From the NCBI RefSeq assembly GCF_029892065.1, contig NZ_CP120374.1, forward strand, positions 248,001 through 312,000: a DNA stretch of 64,000 nucleotides, given 5' to 3'. This document shows positions 35,533 to 45,475 of this stretch, one piece after another (positions within the stretch are counted from its first letter, which is position 1; every line of letters begins with the position of its first letter). The stretch is from Sinorhizobium garamanticum. GTDB taxonomy: Bacteria > Pseudomonadota > Alphaproteobacteria > Rhizobiales > Rhizobiaceae. The translations under genes were made by a program, and so were the position numbers. The notes below the pieces were generated by a model. The model was not told where the DNA came from and searched no databases. It worked only from the letters and a program-made list of their open reading frames with translations.

Positions 35533-36666
35533 TCATCTCGCCCGCGCCCCTTCGATTTCGGCCGGTCGGATCGCGGCCGCACCGGCGGGGCTCAACTTGC
35601 CGCAGCGCCAGAGGCTGTAAGACGGTTGCGTGTCCCAATCGTAGTAATACGCCGCTGCCAGTCGGCCCTCCTTCATCAGTTCGCCGAAGGCTGCGCGCAT
35701 GGCGCGCACCGCCCCCTCCCGCGCCCGATCATCGACGGGACAGGAACGAGCGGGATTGGCGATACCCCATTCCGTCACCCAGCATGGTTTGCCCTGACCA
35801 TATGCCCGGCAGAAATCGAGAAGGCCGTTCACACGGGTTGCCAGCGCTCCCGCCGCTTTCCGGCCCGGATAGATGTGGATCCCATAGGCATCGATGAAGC
35901 TGTCGGCGCCCCGATGGTGAAGAGCCGCGACAAACTCGCGCGGATCGAGCCGTTCCACGCCGCGCTTGTCGGCCTCCTCGGCGCTCATGTCGGAAAACCC
36001 GGCGGAAACGACGGTTGCGTTGCGGCTGTGCACCGTGGCGCGCACTTCGTCGCGGCTGATCTCGAGAACGCGGACGTAATTGTCCAGACCCCGCTCGAAC
36101 GCCAGCCGGTCCTTGAGATCGGCGATGCTGCGTGGCGTCGGAGCACCCGGTTTCGGATAGACGGCAAGGTCACCGTTGTAGCCGGCATGGTTGATCTCGT
36201 TCCCGGGCTCGATAGCCTCCAGGCGAATGCCCAGCGCGTCGATGCGTTGGAGCGCCTCGCGCAAACCCTTGCGATACCGACCGAGATCGAGATCGGAGAG
36301 CCGATAGATGTCCCATATGCGTCCGAAGCCTGTCCGCGGGCGGGCGCTCTCCCGGTAGTAGCTCTTGTTCCCAAGCTGGATTTCGAGAAGGATCCTGAGA
36401 CCGAGCCCGCTGGCGATGGCCAGCGCCTCGATGCTCTGGTCCACGGGTCGCGACAAGGAGAGGCGCACGTCGGTCGCTCCACTCGCGGCGATGTCCTTGA
36501 GTATCCTTTCCTGCTCACTGCGGGACAGCCATCCGAGGTTTACGCGGTTTATCCCGACGCGAGCAGATGGGGCGTCATCGGCATAGGCAGGCTGGAGTGC
36601 AAGCCATCCGCTCAAGGCGGCTGCTGCCAACTGCGCCGCCCCCTTCCCCAGCCTAGAGGCCGACAT
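35533..36666 (-). CDS. wgaF: Exported glycoside-hydrolase-like protein of the EPS II cluster
   Basis: A 377-residue protein with a signal peptide (cut near QPAYA, about residue 29) and a TIM-barrel glycosidase look. The putative acid/base is E167 in [13 protein letters not shown] and the nucleophile is E309 in [11 protein letters not shown], as in clan GH-A. It may trim or process galactoglucan in the periplasm. The start at 36666 lies 14 bases inside wgaE. Position corresponds to expA6/wgaF; assignment by synteny, enzyme class by motif. Confidence 0.75.
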   Translation of the reverse strand: MSASRLGKGAAQLAAAALSGWLALQPAYADDAPSARVGINRVNLGWLSRSEQERILKDIAASGATDVRLSLSRPVDQSIEALAIASGLGLRILLEIQLGNKSYYRESARPRTGFGRIWDIYRLSDLDLGRYRKGLREALQRIDALGIRLEAIEPGNEINHAGYNGDLAVYPKPGAPTPRSIADLKDRLAFERGLDNYVRVLEISRDEVRATVHSRNATVVSAGFSDMSAEEADKRGVERLDPREFVAALHHRGADSFIDAYGIHIYPGRKAAGALATRVNGLLDFCRAYGQGKPCWVTEWGIANPARSCPVDDRAREGAVRAMRAAFGELMKEGRLAAAYYYDWDTQPSYSLWRCGKLSPAGAAAIRPAEIEGARAR

Positions 36667-37825
36667 GGGCGAGGGCAGTGCGGAAGTTGGCCTCACAAGC
36701 CGAATACCGGTCGATAACGGCCTGCGAGTCGATCTTGGAAAGGAAATTCGCCAGATAGGTTTTCCGGTCCGTCTCGCGGTTCCAGATCGCGGCCTCCATA
36801 TAGGGGAAGCCGATGAACTCCAGCATCTCCCGCATGCGATCGTCAACCGCGATCATAAGCGAGGGCACGCCGGCCTGCATGCCGATGATGCAGCCATGGA
36901 ACCGGCGGCCGAAGCAGAGGTCGCGGGAACTGACCCAGCTTCGCCACTGGTTGGTGTCGAAGAAGACAAGCAGCTCGTGCTTCCTCTGCCACTTCTCGGA
37001 ATGCTTGTATTCGGCCTGCCCGGTGATGCGTCCGCTTGCCCGGTCGTAAACGGCAACGTCGTCCTCACCGGGCAGGGAGAGGTTGTAGGCAACCACTTCG
37101 TCCTGGACGACGTAGCTTGCAACGCTGTCGTGTTTCAGGAGCGCATGCGCATCGACGATGGTATCGGCGACGCTGCCGAGGTAGCCGCCGAAGGCGATCT
37201 TCTGGGCCGTCGCCAGCTCCGGGTTGGCGAGAGCGGTGAGCGAGCGCTTCATCTCGTTCGGAGCAAAGAAAAGCGACGGGCAGCCCGTGGGCCTCACGGA
37301 CTTCATGCCTTGCTCCCTGAGGAACTCGGCGGTGAAATAACCGCGGGTCAGGAAGAAGCTCTCTTTCTTTCTAAGCACTTCCAGGAATTTGAGCGTGCCG
37401 GCCGGCAGATTTTCCTTGAGCCCCTCTCTGCGCTGAATGCCGATCCCCATCACCACCACGGGCATCTTCAGCTTGTCGAAGACCTCCGCCTCGAGATCCG
37501 CAGAGTAACCGGGCCGCAAGAGATTGGCCGAGGCGAAGACACAGATGTCGAACTCCTCGTTGAAGCGCTCGTAGACCTCGTCGGAGTTGCGGCTGTTGGC
37601 GAGATGCCAGAACGGCACATAGGTGACGTCATGTCCACGCAAAGCGCTGGCCGCGCCTTCGCCGATCAGATAGTTGCCGGTATTGGCGATTCTCCGCACC
37701 TGGTCGATGAGGTCCTTCTTTGTCCTGACTTCATCGAAATAGGGCCTGTGGCGGACCTCCGACCCGGATACGCCCGCTACGGTGCGCTGCAGATATGACG
37801 GGATTCCTGTAAGCAAGATACGCAT
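36653..37825 (-). CDS. wgaE: Polysaccharide pyruvyltransferase-family protein
   Basis: A 390-residue cytosolic protein of the PssM/ExoV/CsaB-like pyruvyltransferase family, which transfers pyruvate from phosphoenolpyruvate to polysaccharide sugars. Conserved: NTGNYLIGEGA near the N-terminus, VVVMGIGIQRREG, and the C-terminal LCFGRRFHGCIIGMQAGVPS with the family's catalytic-loop RxHG. It is clearly paralogous to the next gene (same block order). Start ATG at 37825 is where similarity begins; the frame is open 115 codons further. EPS II galactose is pyruvylated, so the role fits. Confidence 0.82.
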   Translation of the reverse strand: MRILLTGIPSYLQRTVAGVSGSEVRHRPYFDEVRTKKDLIDQVRRIANTGNYLIGEGAASALRGHDVTYVPFWHLANSRNSDEVYERFNEEFDICVFASANLLRPGYSADLEAEVFDKLKMPVVVMGIGIQRREGLKENLPAGTLKFLEVLRKKESFFLTRGYFTAEFLREQGMKSVRPTGCPSLFFAPNEMKRSLTALANPELATAQKIAFGGYLGSVADTIVDAHALLKHDSVASYVVQDEVVAYNLSLPGEDDVAVYDRASGRITGQAEYKHSEKWQRKHELLVFFDTNQWRSWVSSRDLCFGRRFHGCIIGMQAGVPSLMIAVDDRMREMLEFIGFPYMEAAIWNRETDRKTYLANFLSKIDSQAVIDRYSACEANFRTALAHVGL

Positions 37826-37869
37826 CGAAACACCTGATTTCTTGAGTCCGGGACCGCGCCCACGAACGA

Positions 37870-39048
37870 TTATTGCCCGATGCCGATTTCGCGCAGCGCC
37901 GAGCGGAAGGTGCGCTCGCGATCGGAATATCTGTCGACCATTTCGGACGCATTCAGCCCGGCCAGATGGTCGGCGACGAATTCGGCCCGGTTTTCCGCCT
38001 TGTCCACATCGATGGCATCGACGGCGGGCAGGCCCGTATAGCCGAGCATTTCGCGCATCCGGTCGTCCACCGCTACCATCAGGCTTGGCACACCCGCCTG
38101 CATGGCGATGATCGAGCCGTGGAAGCGCCGCCCGAAATTGAAGTCCATGGACGACGCCCAGGCACGCCACTGGTTCGTATCGAAGAAGGTGCGGATGTCG
38201 AAGGCCGTCTTCAGCCGGTCCGTGCCCGGATAGCTGAGATCGCCGAGCATCGAGCCGGAGGCGGAATCATAGACGCGCCCGTCGCCATTCGCCTCCACCG
38301 TCATGTCGAAGTGCAGAAACTCGTCCTGGATCACGTATTGGGGGCGTGAGCCCTCGGGCGCCAGCGCATCGGCATCGACGATCGTATCGTGATTGGCGCC
38401 GAGATAGCCGGAAAAGATCGTCCGCGCTTTGCCGACTTTCACATGCGGCAGCTTCTTCAGCGACGCGCGCATGTTGTGCGGCATGAAATAGACGGAGGGG
38501 CAGCCTGTCGGCTGGACGTAGGAAAAGCCCTGGTCCTTCAGGAAGCCTGCCGTCTCGAACCCGCGCGTGAGGAAATAATGCTCCCGCTCCTTGAGAACGT
38601 TCAGGAGCCGCTTCGTGCCCTCAGGCAGGCTGTTCTCGAGATCCCGGCGGTTCTGAAGACCGATGCCGAGCATGACGATCGGCATCTTGAGTCTGCTTAG
38701 CACCTCGGCTTCCGCGTCGGCGGAGAGGCCCTTGCGCAGGAGGTTCGCGCAGGTAAACACGCAGATGTCGAAATTGGCGTTGAACTCTTCCAAACCAACT
38801 CCATTCTTGCTGCAGTTGTAGAGATGCCAGAATGGAACCTGCTTCGCATGCGGCGCGATCGCACGGAGCGCCCCTTCGCCGATCAGGTAGTTTCCGGTGT
38901 TACTGATATTTCGAAGCTCCTGGAGAAACTCCTCCTTCGTCTCCGGCTGTTTCTGCCGCTCCGAATAGGACACCGACAGGCCGTGAGCGCCGTTGGCAAG
39001 GCGCGTGTAGTGGCCAGGAATTCCCGTCACGAGGATTCTTGGACGCAT
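37870..39048 (-). CDS. wgaD: Polysaccharide pyruvyltransferase-family protein (paralogue)
   Basis: A 392-residue paralogue of WgaE with NTGNYLIGEGALRAIAPH, IVMLGIGLQNRRDLEN, QPTGCPSVYFMPH and FNFGRRFHGSIIAMQAGVPS. AAGGGT precedes the ATG at 39048. The two copies share block order along nearly the full length, so they probably arose by tandem duplication within the cluster. Whether both transfer pyruvate or one is regulatory cannot be told. Confidence 0.82.
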   Translation of the reverse strand: MRPRILVTGIPGHYTRLANGAHGLSVSYSERQKQPETKEEFLQELRNISNTGNYLIGEGALRAIAPHAKQVPFWHLYNCSKNGVGLEEFNANFDICVFTCANLLRKGLSADAEAEVLSRLKMPIVMLGIGLQNRRDLENSLPEGTKRLLNVLKEREHYFLTRGFETAGFLKDQGFSYVQPTGCPSVYFMPHNMRASLKKLPHVKVGKARTIFSGYLGANHDTIVDADALAPEGSRPQYVIQDEFLHFDMTVEANGDGRVYDSASGSMLGDLSYPGTDRLKTAFDIRTFFDTNQWRAWASSMDFNFGRRFHGSIIAMQAGVPSLMVAVDDRMREMLGYTGLPAVDAIDVDKAENRAEFVADHLAGLNASEMVDRYSDRERTFRSALREIGIGQ

Positions 39049-39085
39049 GCAATAGACCCTTCTTCTTGAAATCGGCGCGAGCTTG

Positions 39086-41764
39086 TCAGCCCACCGCCGC
39101 AACCTCGGGATTGGATGTCTCGCGCTGACGTATGACCGTCGAGCGCGAAAGCGATGAATTGTTCACTGAGCGGTCGCACCAGCCGAGGAACTCGGAAAAG
39201 GAGGATGCCCATGAGCGGCGTGCCGCGGTTCTCAGGCACCCCTCCATGAGAGGCGCGAGTTTTTCGCGATTGTGGGCGACCTCCGCGATGACCTTCGCCA
39301 TATCCCGCACCACCTGCGGATCGGCGGAGGCGTCGATCAGGATGCCGTCCTCCCCATCCGTTATGAGCTCGTCGACGGCGCCGACGGCGGTCGCGATCGG
39401 AACACAGCCGAGCTGCTGCGCTTCGGCGATCATCAATGGCGCCCCTTCCCAACGCGATGGCATCAGGAGGACGTCCGCCCACCCCAGTGCTTTGACGAGA
39501 TCCTTGCTCGCAAAGACCGGCGGGCGTACGTCAACACCGAGATCCTTCAACCGATCGGTCCACGATATAGTCGCGTCCGCAAGGATCTCGCCGCCAATCG
39601 CCCGGGCATCGAACGGTACACGCGAGGCCCTGAGCTCCGCGATCGCGGCAGCCAGGCGGTCGATTCCCTTCTGCTGGTCGAGTCGGCCCATATAGAGGAC
39701 CCGGAGCCGGTCGTCCTTGCGCTCTATCCGCCTGACCGACAGAACCTCGGCCAAGACCTTGGGCGGCACGGAGAAGCTCGCGCCATTGGGGACCGCAAAG
39801 GTTTTTTCGTGCGGCACGCCGAAGCTATGCAGATAGATCTTGAGCTGCTCCGAGCAGGTCAGGAACGCGTCATAGCAATGCTCGTGGGCAATTGCGGCGA
39901 ACGGCTGTCCGGCAGGCCTTTTGAAGCCCGTATTGTCGACGACGTGAAGATAGCAGGCCGTGCGGCTTCCTTCGGAGCGCAGGCGTGCGATGAGCGGGTG
40001 CACCGCCATGACATGATTGTTGATTATGAGGTCGAAACCGGAAAGCTGACCCTTGAGTGCCGACCAATCGACGTCATGCCCCTCGGCTATGAAGTCCTGC
40101 CCCAGGAAGGAGCCGGAGCCGCCCCAGGCGGGAATGCCCTGGTCCCAGAAGTGAATATAGTCGAAGCTCGCATCGAACTCGTCGATTACATCCATCCTGG
40201 ACGTGCCGAGCACGAACAGGTGGGTTTCGTAGCCGTTCGCCTTCAATTCACGCGCCGCCGCGTAGACGACTTTTTCGGCGCCACCGAACGAGGCGTTCGG
40301 AACGAGCAGTGCCGCGGTTCGCTTGCCTCCCTCACTATGCCCGAGCGGCAGCACCGGCGAGCCGCCGAGTTCGTGGCGAAGCGCCTTGTGGAGTTCCGCA
40401 TAGGGTACCAGCCGCGCCGGGCGCCAGGTCCAGCGGCGGCCGGCCGTCCGGCGTAACGGACTGGTCGCGATGGCGTTGACGCAATTGATCATCACCTGCT
40501 GGGGCGTGATCAGCGAGCGGCGCGGCAGGGTTCTCGGGAAAGGAAAGCGCACCTTCAGGACGGCCGATGTGGGCCATACCTGCTGGTTGCCGATCGACGC
40601 GAACCAGTCGAGCGCATTGTTCTGGATGACGTCGCGCACGAGCGAGGTCGACAGGAAGATGAGATCGGCATGCCCCACGTGCGCACCGGCCTCATGGAAG
40701 ACCGGTTCGATCTTGCGTTGCGCGGCGTCATTGCCGAGTTGGACGAAGACGACATTGGCCTTCTCGCTCAAGCGCTCCAGATGCGAAAGCACGTTCGGCA
40801 GCATGCGCGAGCGCAGCAGGAGATCGAGAGTGGCGCCGCTTCCGGCGATCAGGAACGGCGGGAAATGGACATTGTCGGGCTCGCCGATGCTTGCCCAAAA
40901 GGCGGGGATGATGTCGTCGAGGCGAAGCCTGTGCGGTGTCTTTGTCGGATCGGTGAAGAAGGAGATCGCGGCATCTTCCGTCCGCGCAAACAGATAGCGC
41001 GGGCATTCCTCGTGCTCGAAATCGACGAGCATCGGACGCTGGAAAAGTGCCCTATGGCGTTTTCTCAGGAAGCTCACCGAGGCGGCACGGTCCCGGTTGG
41101 CTTCCTTGAAGCGGCTTTCCGCGCGGAGCCGGTATTCGAACGTTGTATCGTGACACGGCGTTCCGACGAAGCCATTTTCGATGCAGGACAGCCAGAACTC
41201 CCAGTCTTCGAAACCGTTCTGCCTGTCGTCGTTGAAGCGTACGCCGGCACGGAATACGTCGATCGAGATCATCGAGCCGGTGTCGCAGATATTGTCGGTG
41301 ATGCAGTGAACAAGCCGCGAGTAGCGGTTGCCATAATGGGCCCGCCAGCTCACCGAAAAAGTGTCGATGTTGGTGTAGACCCAGCCGCAGCCGGTCGAGG
41401 CGAGCTGACCGTAGAGGGTTTCGATCGTGCCCGGCAGGACGCGGTTGTCGGCGTCGAGGAAATAGACGGCTCGCGCCTCCGGCAGGTTTTCGAGCACATA
41501 GTCGATCGCGCGGTTGCGCGCTCCGCCCGGCCCGGCATTCACTCCGAAAAGGACATGAACCGTCGGATGGGCTGCAGCATAGAGGAGCAGCTGGTCGAAG
41601 GTCTCCTGCCGCGGATCGCCATCGACTGATACGACCACCGCAATCCTGCATTCGGAAAGGGTCGATGCAAGCACCGATTCGATCGCCTCCAGGACAAGGG
41701 CTGCGTGTCCGTAGAGCGGCATGGCGACTGCGATCAGGTCCGAAACGTCCTTATTGCCGGACAT
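39086..41764 (-). CDS. wgaB: Two-domain glycosyltransferase (GT2 + GT4)
   Basis: An 892-residue cytoplasmic enzyme carrying two transferase modules. Residues about 10-230 are a GT2 domain (VAMPLYGHAALVLEAIESVL, VNAGPGGARNRAID, nucleotide site YFLDADNRVLPG, FEDWEFWL). Residues about 470-870 are a GT4 domain (NASFGGAEKVVYAAARELK, RVLYMGRLDQQKGIDRLA, and the E-x7-E site in PSRWEGAPLMIAEAQQLG). About 240 linker residues lie between. Such an arrangement could add alternating glucose and galactose. The start at 41764 overlaps wgaA by 14 bases. Corresponds to expA23/wgaB by order. Confidence 0.85.
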   Translation of the reverse strand: MSGNKDVSDLIAVAMPLYGHAALVLEAIESVLASTLSECRIAVVVSVDGDPRQETFDQLLLYAAAHPTVHVLFGVNAGPGGARNRAIDYVLENLPEARAVYFLDADNRVLPGTIETLYGQLASTGCGWVYTNIDTFSVSWRAHYGNRYSRLVHCITDNICDTGSMISIDVFRAGVRFNDDRQNGFEDWEFWLSCIENGFVGTPCHDTTFEYRLRAESRFKEANRDRAASVSFLRKRHRALFQRPMLVDFEHEECPRYLFARTEDAAISFFTDPTKTPHRLRLDDIIPAFWASIGEPDNVHFPPFLIAGSGATLDLLLRSRMLPNVLSHLERLSEKANVVFVQLGNDAAQRKIEPVFHEAGAHVGHADLIFLSTSLVRDVIQNNALDWFASIGNQQVWPTSAVLKVRFPFPRTLPRRSLITPQQVMINCVNAIATSPLRRTAGRRWTWRPARLVPYAELHKALRHELGGSPVLPLGHSEGGKRTAALLVPNASFGGAEKVVYAAARELKANGYETHLFVLGTSRMDVIDEFDASFDYIHFWDQGIPAWGGSGSFLGQDFIAEGHDVDWSALKGQLSGFDLIINNHVMAVHPLIARLRSEGSRTACYLHVVDNTGFKRPAGQPFAAIAHEHCYDAFLTCSEQLKIYLHSFGVPHEKTFAVPNGASFSVPPKVLAEVLSVRRIERKDDRLRVLYMGRLDQQKGIDRLAAAIAELRASRVPFDARAIGGEILADATISWTDRLKDLGVDVRPPVFASKDLVKALGWADVLLMPSRWEGAPLMIAEAQQLGCVPIATAVGAVDELITDGEDGILIDASADPQVVRDMAKVIAEVAHNREKLAPLMEGCLRTAARRSWASSFSEFLGWCDRSVNNSSLSRSTVIRQRETSNPEVAAVG

Positions 41765-43223
41765 GTGGTGCCCCTGCGGACTGCTTGACCAACCGGAAGC
41801 CGGACACCTTGAGCCACGAAAAATCGACCGTGTCCGTTACCGCGCGGCTGAGGATCATGAGATCCATGGGTTCGCGCACGGGTTTATCCAGTTGAAAGTT
41901 GATGTTGATCGCCTGCTGGGCGGTGACTTCACGCCAACCGCTGAAGAATGCCGAAGGCTTGGCCGCTCCCTTGCGCGCCAGCTCCGCCACCTCGGATCGC
42001 GCATTCGAATTGGCCGGAGCAAGCAGAAAGCTCACGGCCGCGGGCGCGCCCTGCGGATGGTCGATGACGGCGCTCGCCGAGAAGGAAATCGTGCCGGGCT
42101 CGACGGCGCGACCGATGGTGCCGGCTGAAATTCCGCTCGGCAGCGGGTGACACACCACGGCATGCTCGTGCTCAAGGAAGCGGACGGTCTGGAACTCCGG
42201 AACCAAAGGCGTGACGGACACGTCGACGATCTGGCTCAAAAGCTCGACCGCCAGACGATAGTCTTCAATGAAATGCCCTTCGAGCAAGGCGGTCGGAGCG
42301 ATCATGTTGGGCATGCGCGCCGGTCTGACGCCGGCGAGCCCTGTAAACACCCGGAATGCAAGGGGCCTGAGGTCGAGATCGGCATGCGCGGCATCGGACC
42401 GGGCCGTATAGCGCTCGCTCGCGATCGGATAACCGAGCGAGAGCCCTACCATTTCTGAACCGGTTGTGGAGACCCTGAGCCGCAGCGTCCTTGCCCCGCC
42501 GCCGCAAGCTCGCGGCAGGGCGAAGAAATTCCAGCCTGCGACGACCTGTGCGTAAGGCACGATCCACTCGGCTACGCCCTCCCCGCTCTCGACATAGCCG
42601 AGCATCACGACCAGTTCGCCGCCATCCTTCGGGACGGAGTGGAGGTGCAGCGCTACGCCCGCCACGCCAAGGCTGGAGACTGGCAGGAGTTGCTCGACAT
42701 GCCCGGTCGCAAGCAGCTGCCCAATGCCCTCGTCCTTCGGATCGACATAAGGATCGTGTGCGAAAACCTCGGCCACCGGCTCCCAGTTGCGCGCCTGGAA
42801 TGCGTCCTCGAGCGCGCGGTAGTTCTCAAGCAGCGCTTCCCGCTCGCGCCTGAGGATGGCGAGCTCGGACGTTACCGAGGCGGTGAACCCGGCAAGCCGC
42901 CCTACCCCGCCTTCGACCAGCGCACGAACGAGCGCCAGGCTCTCCGCCTTACTCCTCGCATTGATCCGCTGAAGCGGTATCTCAGGGATCGTTCCCAGGG
43001 CGCGGAGGGCCGTAAGTCCCTCGCTTAGGTCAGCCTCCGCCTCGTCAGAGAAGGCGAGCGCAATCAGCGGGAATGCGTTCTGCAGAGGAACTCGGGAGTC
43101 TGTTCCCGTCTTGAGGAAGTGGACCAGATGCTCGATGTCGCTTCCTTCGACATGTGCCCGATCCCGATCGGATGCTACAACCAGCCTTCGCTTCGCCGGC
43201 GATTGCCTCACGCTAGAAGACAT
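41751..43223 (-). CDS. wgaA: EPS II cluster protein of unknown biochemical role
   Basis: A 490-residue soluble protein and first gene of the wga operon by position. No catalytic motif is recognisable. Residues about 110-145 (SELAILRREREALLENYRAL) could form a short coiled coil. The C-terminal half is beta-rich, with SGISAGTIGRAVEP and VSFLLAPANSNARSE, and resembles a carbohydrate-binding fold at most. Two starts are possible, GTG at 43235 and ATG at 43223; the latter is used. Matches expA1/wgaA by order only. Confidence 0.7.
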   Translation of the reverse strand: MSSSVRQSPAKRRLVVASDRDRAHVEGSDIEHLVHFLKTGTDSRVPLQNAFPLIALAFSDEAEADLSEGLTALRALGTIPEIPLQRINARSKAESLALVRALVEGGVGRLAGFTASVTSELAILRREREALLENYRALEDAFQARNWEPVAEVFAHDPYVDPKDEGIGQLLATGHVEQLLPVSSLGVAGVALHLHSVPKDGGELVVMLGYVESGEGVAEWIVPYAQVVAGWNFFALPRACGGGARTLRLRVSTTGSEMVGLSLGYPIASERYTARSDAAHADLDLRPLAFRVFTGLAGVRPARMPNMIAPTALLEGHFIEDYRLAVELLSQIVDVSVTPLVPEFQTVRFLEHEHAVVCHPLPSGISAGTIGRAVEPGTISFSASAVIDHPQGAPAAVSFLLAPANSNARSEVAELARKGAAKPSAFFSGWREVTAQQAININFQLDKPVREPMDLMILSRAVTDTVDFSWLKVSGFRLVKQSAGAPHVRQ

Positions 43224-43363
43224 CAACTCTTGCACGCAGCGGCCCCAGAAGAAATCGATTATATTGAGGATGAAGTTTGCCCAAGCGAATGAATAAATTC
43301 GCCCTGAAAATCATCGCCCAAAACCTATCGAGGCTTTTCGCAGTGCACAATAGTAAAATCTTG

Positions 43364-43399
43364 GGGTATTGCTCGCATTTTATACTTCAAAACTTGAAG
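43364..43399. promoter_or_regulatory. wgaA upstream region: palindrome and shared 12-mer
   Basis: Contains CTTCAA-AAC-TTGAAG (43385-43399), a 15-base palindrome of the type also found upstream of wggR. Fifteen bases earlier lies GGGTATTGCTCG (43364-43375), which recurs exactly upstream of wgeA. The 180-base gap between wgcA and wgaA is AT-rich and must contain the wga promoter. Probable WggR-controlled region. Confidence 0.65.
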
Positions 43400-43405
43400 C
43401 AATAT

Positions 43406-44653
43406 TCAAGCAAGGTGCGTTTCTTTCGAGGGGACTATTTTCTTTCCGGTAGCATTGCCGATCAACATCAACTGCTGCGCGAGGCAATCGTCCAGCCGGA
43501 ATCTTTGCTCGACCGTTCTGCGTGCGGCGGCGCGCAGCGCGCGGAAATCGTCCGGGCGTTCGAGCACACCGAGTATCGCTTCGGCGAGCGCGTCGGTGTC
43601 GAAGAACGGGACAAGCAGGCCGTTGCGGCCCGACCGGATGACCTCCTGAACCGGTGTGGTGTCCGATCCGATAACGAGCGCACCGCACGCCATGGCCTCG
43701 AGCACCGACCAGGACAGGACAAAGGGATAGGTCAGGTAAAGGTGGGCCGCGGAGATCTGAAAAAGCTGGCGGAGCACGGAATGTGTCACGACGCCAGGGA
43801 AAATGACCCTCTCGCGCGGGACATCCAGTGACGCAAGGAGGTGATCCTTCCAAGATCCTCCGCCGGGAGGCGGTGCTCCATAGCTCACGCCGTCACCGCC
43901 GACAAAAACGAACAGCGCATCCGGATGCCGCCGGATGACCTTTTGGGCCGCCTCAAGCGCCTGCGGAAAACCCCGATAAGGCTCGAGATCGCGTGCGACG
44001 AAGGTGATGACGGGGTCACCGGCCTTGAGCACGCGTCCGTCGGGAAGCCTCAGCGAAGCTGCGGGATCCGGACGGAAGCGTCGCGTGTCTATACCTTCAT
44101 GGCAAACCGCTATGCGTGGCTGCGCATCGGCCGGATAAAGACTTTTCTGCCAATTGGTCGGGCTGATGCCGCCCTCGATTGCCTCCAGCGACAGCAACTG
44201 TGCGACGTTGCGCAGACGCAATCTCTTGCGGGTCTCCGAATCGGGCTTGTCATCCGGCGCGAAGCCGACGTCCGCGCCTTCGGCGCGATAAAAGAACTCG
44301 CAATATCCAAGCGCGGGTACGCGTGGCAGCACATCCTTCACGAACATCATGCTTCCCCAGCCTATGTGGCCGAGGACGACGTCGGGGACCTGGCCGAGGC
44401 GTGCCATCGCGTCGAAGGTCTCCGCGACCCGATGGCCGATACGCACATGGTGGTCGGGCGCGCTGAGATGCCGGGCCATTTGCGGATGTGCCCGGGGACC
44501 CGGTTCCACCCGATGCCTGACCACGCGGACCGAAGGGATCCGTTGATCCACAGTTTCGGTCACCAGGGTCACTTCGTTGCCCGCCTCTACGAGATGGTGA
44601 GCGAGGGCCGCGAACTGGCCAAAGCCGCGCCGGTGCACAAATGCTACATGCAT
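43406..44653 (-). CDS. wgcA: GT4-type glycosyltransferase
   Basis: A 415-residue glycosyltransferase of the GT-B fold. The N-terminal MHVAFVHRRGFGQFAALAHH is the acceptor domain start. VITFVARDLEPYRGFPQALE and YLTYPFVLSWSVLEAMACG hold the donor-site region, then GLLVPFFDTDALAEAI. It starts 45 bases after the wggR stop, probably in the same transcript. Corresponds to expC/wgcA. Confidence 0.85.
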   Translation of the reverse strand: MHVAFVHRRGFGQFAALAHHLVEAGNEVTLVTETVDQRIPSVRVVRHRVEPGPRAHPQMARHLSAPDHHVRIGHRVAETFDAMARLGQVPDVVLGHIGWGSMMFVKDVLPRVPALGYCEFFYRAEGADVGFAPDDKPDSETRKRLRLRNVAQLLSLEAIEGGISPTNWQKSLYPADAQPRIAVCHEGIDTRRFRPDPAASLRLPDGRVLKAGDPVITFVARDLEPYRGFPQALEAAQKVIRRHPDALFVFVGGDGVSYGAPPPGGGSWKDHLLASLDVPRERVIFPGVVTHSVLRQLFQISAAHLYLTYPFVLSWSVLEAMACGALVIGSDTTPVQEVIRSGRNGLLVPFFDTDALAEAILGVLERPDDFRALRAAARRTVEQRFRLDDCLAQQLMLIGNATGKKIVPSKETHLA

Positions 44654-44698
44654 GTTCTCAAGCCAACCGCAAAACAGGGATCACTCTTCGAAGGCACA

Positions 44699-45271
44699 TC
44701 AAATGCCGTAACGAGCGGCATTGCCCCAGACCAGTTCGAGACGGTGCAGGGTCTGGAAGGCGGTCTCAAGGTTTCGCCGGTCCTGCTCGCCATGGGTAAG
44801 GGCGCGTTCATAAGACTTCGCCGCTTCGCGCAGGTTGGCGCAAAGCTTTCTGCCTTTTTCCGAAAGCCGGATGCGGGCCGATCGCTTGTCGCGCTGCGAA
44901 GCGATTCGGTCGATGTAGTCGCCGTCCCCGAGCTGCTTCAGATAATAGGAGATGTTGGAGCCCATATAGTAGCCGCGGTCCAGGAGTTCGCCCACCGAGA
45001 GCTCCGCCTCTCCGATAGCCAGAAGTACCATGGCCTGGGCGGGCCCGATGTCATCGACGCCGATCTTGGAAAGTTCCGTGCGCAACAAGCCGGAAAACCG
45101 TCGGCTGGCGCGCTCCATGACCCGAGCCAGCTCGAAATATGTGATCAGAGGACCGTCTCCGTCGCGATCGGTCTCAGGGTTGTCGGGCATCTTCCTCATC
45201 GTGTCACTGGCGGGCAGGACGGCCACCGTGTCTGCGAAATCTGCGAACGGATAGTGAATCCTATGATTCAT
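44699..45271 (-). CDS. wggR: MarR-family activator of the EPS II cluster
   Basis: A 190-residue winged-helix regulator (194 if the ATG at 45283 is used, which has no ribosome site; ATG 45271 follows GGAGAG). The fold is visible in LSVGELLDRGYYMGSNISYY (recognition helix) and DYIDRIASQRDKRSARIRLS (wing). In S. meliloti ExpG/WggR binds promoters within this cluster and responds to phosphate and quorum signals through its own regulators. The gene sits between wgcA and the secretion genes, with two CTTCAA repeats just upstream. Confidence 0.88.
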   Translation of the reverse strand: MNHRIHYPFADFADTVAVLPASDTMRKMPDNPETDRDGDGPLITYFELARVMERASRRFSGLLRTELSKIGVDDIGPAQAMVLLAIGEAELSVGELLDRGYYMGSNISYYLKQLGDGDYIDRIASQRDKRSARIRLSEKGRKLCANLREAAKSYERALTHGEQDRRNLETAFQTLHRLELVWGNAARYGI

Positions 45272-45294
45272 CCCTCTCTCCATTGGGGAAGTTA

Positions 45295-45329
45295 CTTCAA
45301 AGTTCTAGAATTTACTTCAAAAATTGAAG
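45295..45329. promoter_or_regulatory. wggR-wgdA intergenic operators
   Basis: CTTCAA-AAA-TTGAAG (45315-45329) is a perfect-arm palindrome. Twenty bases away lies a second, weaker copy CTTCAA-AGT-TCTAGA (45295-45309), so two sites face the same helix side. They are within 25-60 bases of the wggR start and serve the divergent wgdA promoter as well. Further on, AGCAATAC (45413-45420) is the reverse of the GTATTGCT core found at the other two wga/wge promoters. Confidence 0.7.
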
Positions 45330-45475
45330 CAAATTTCGTGACGCCCCCGCCCCGAATTTCCTCATCTTGAGCAAGCGATCTTTATTGTGCCACACTGATC
45401 ACAGCAATACTGTGATTTGAGTGAATCTGACCCAGATCGCGACCTCGCATACACCTCCTAGCCGGAAAATCGCCG

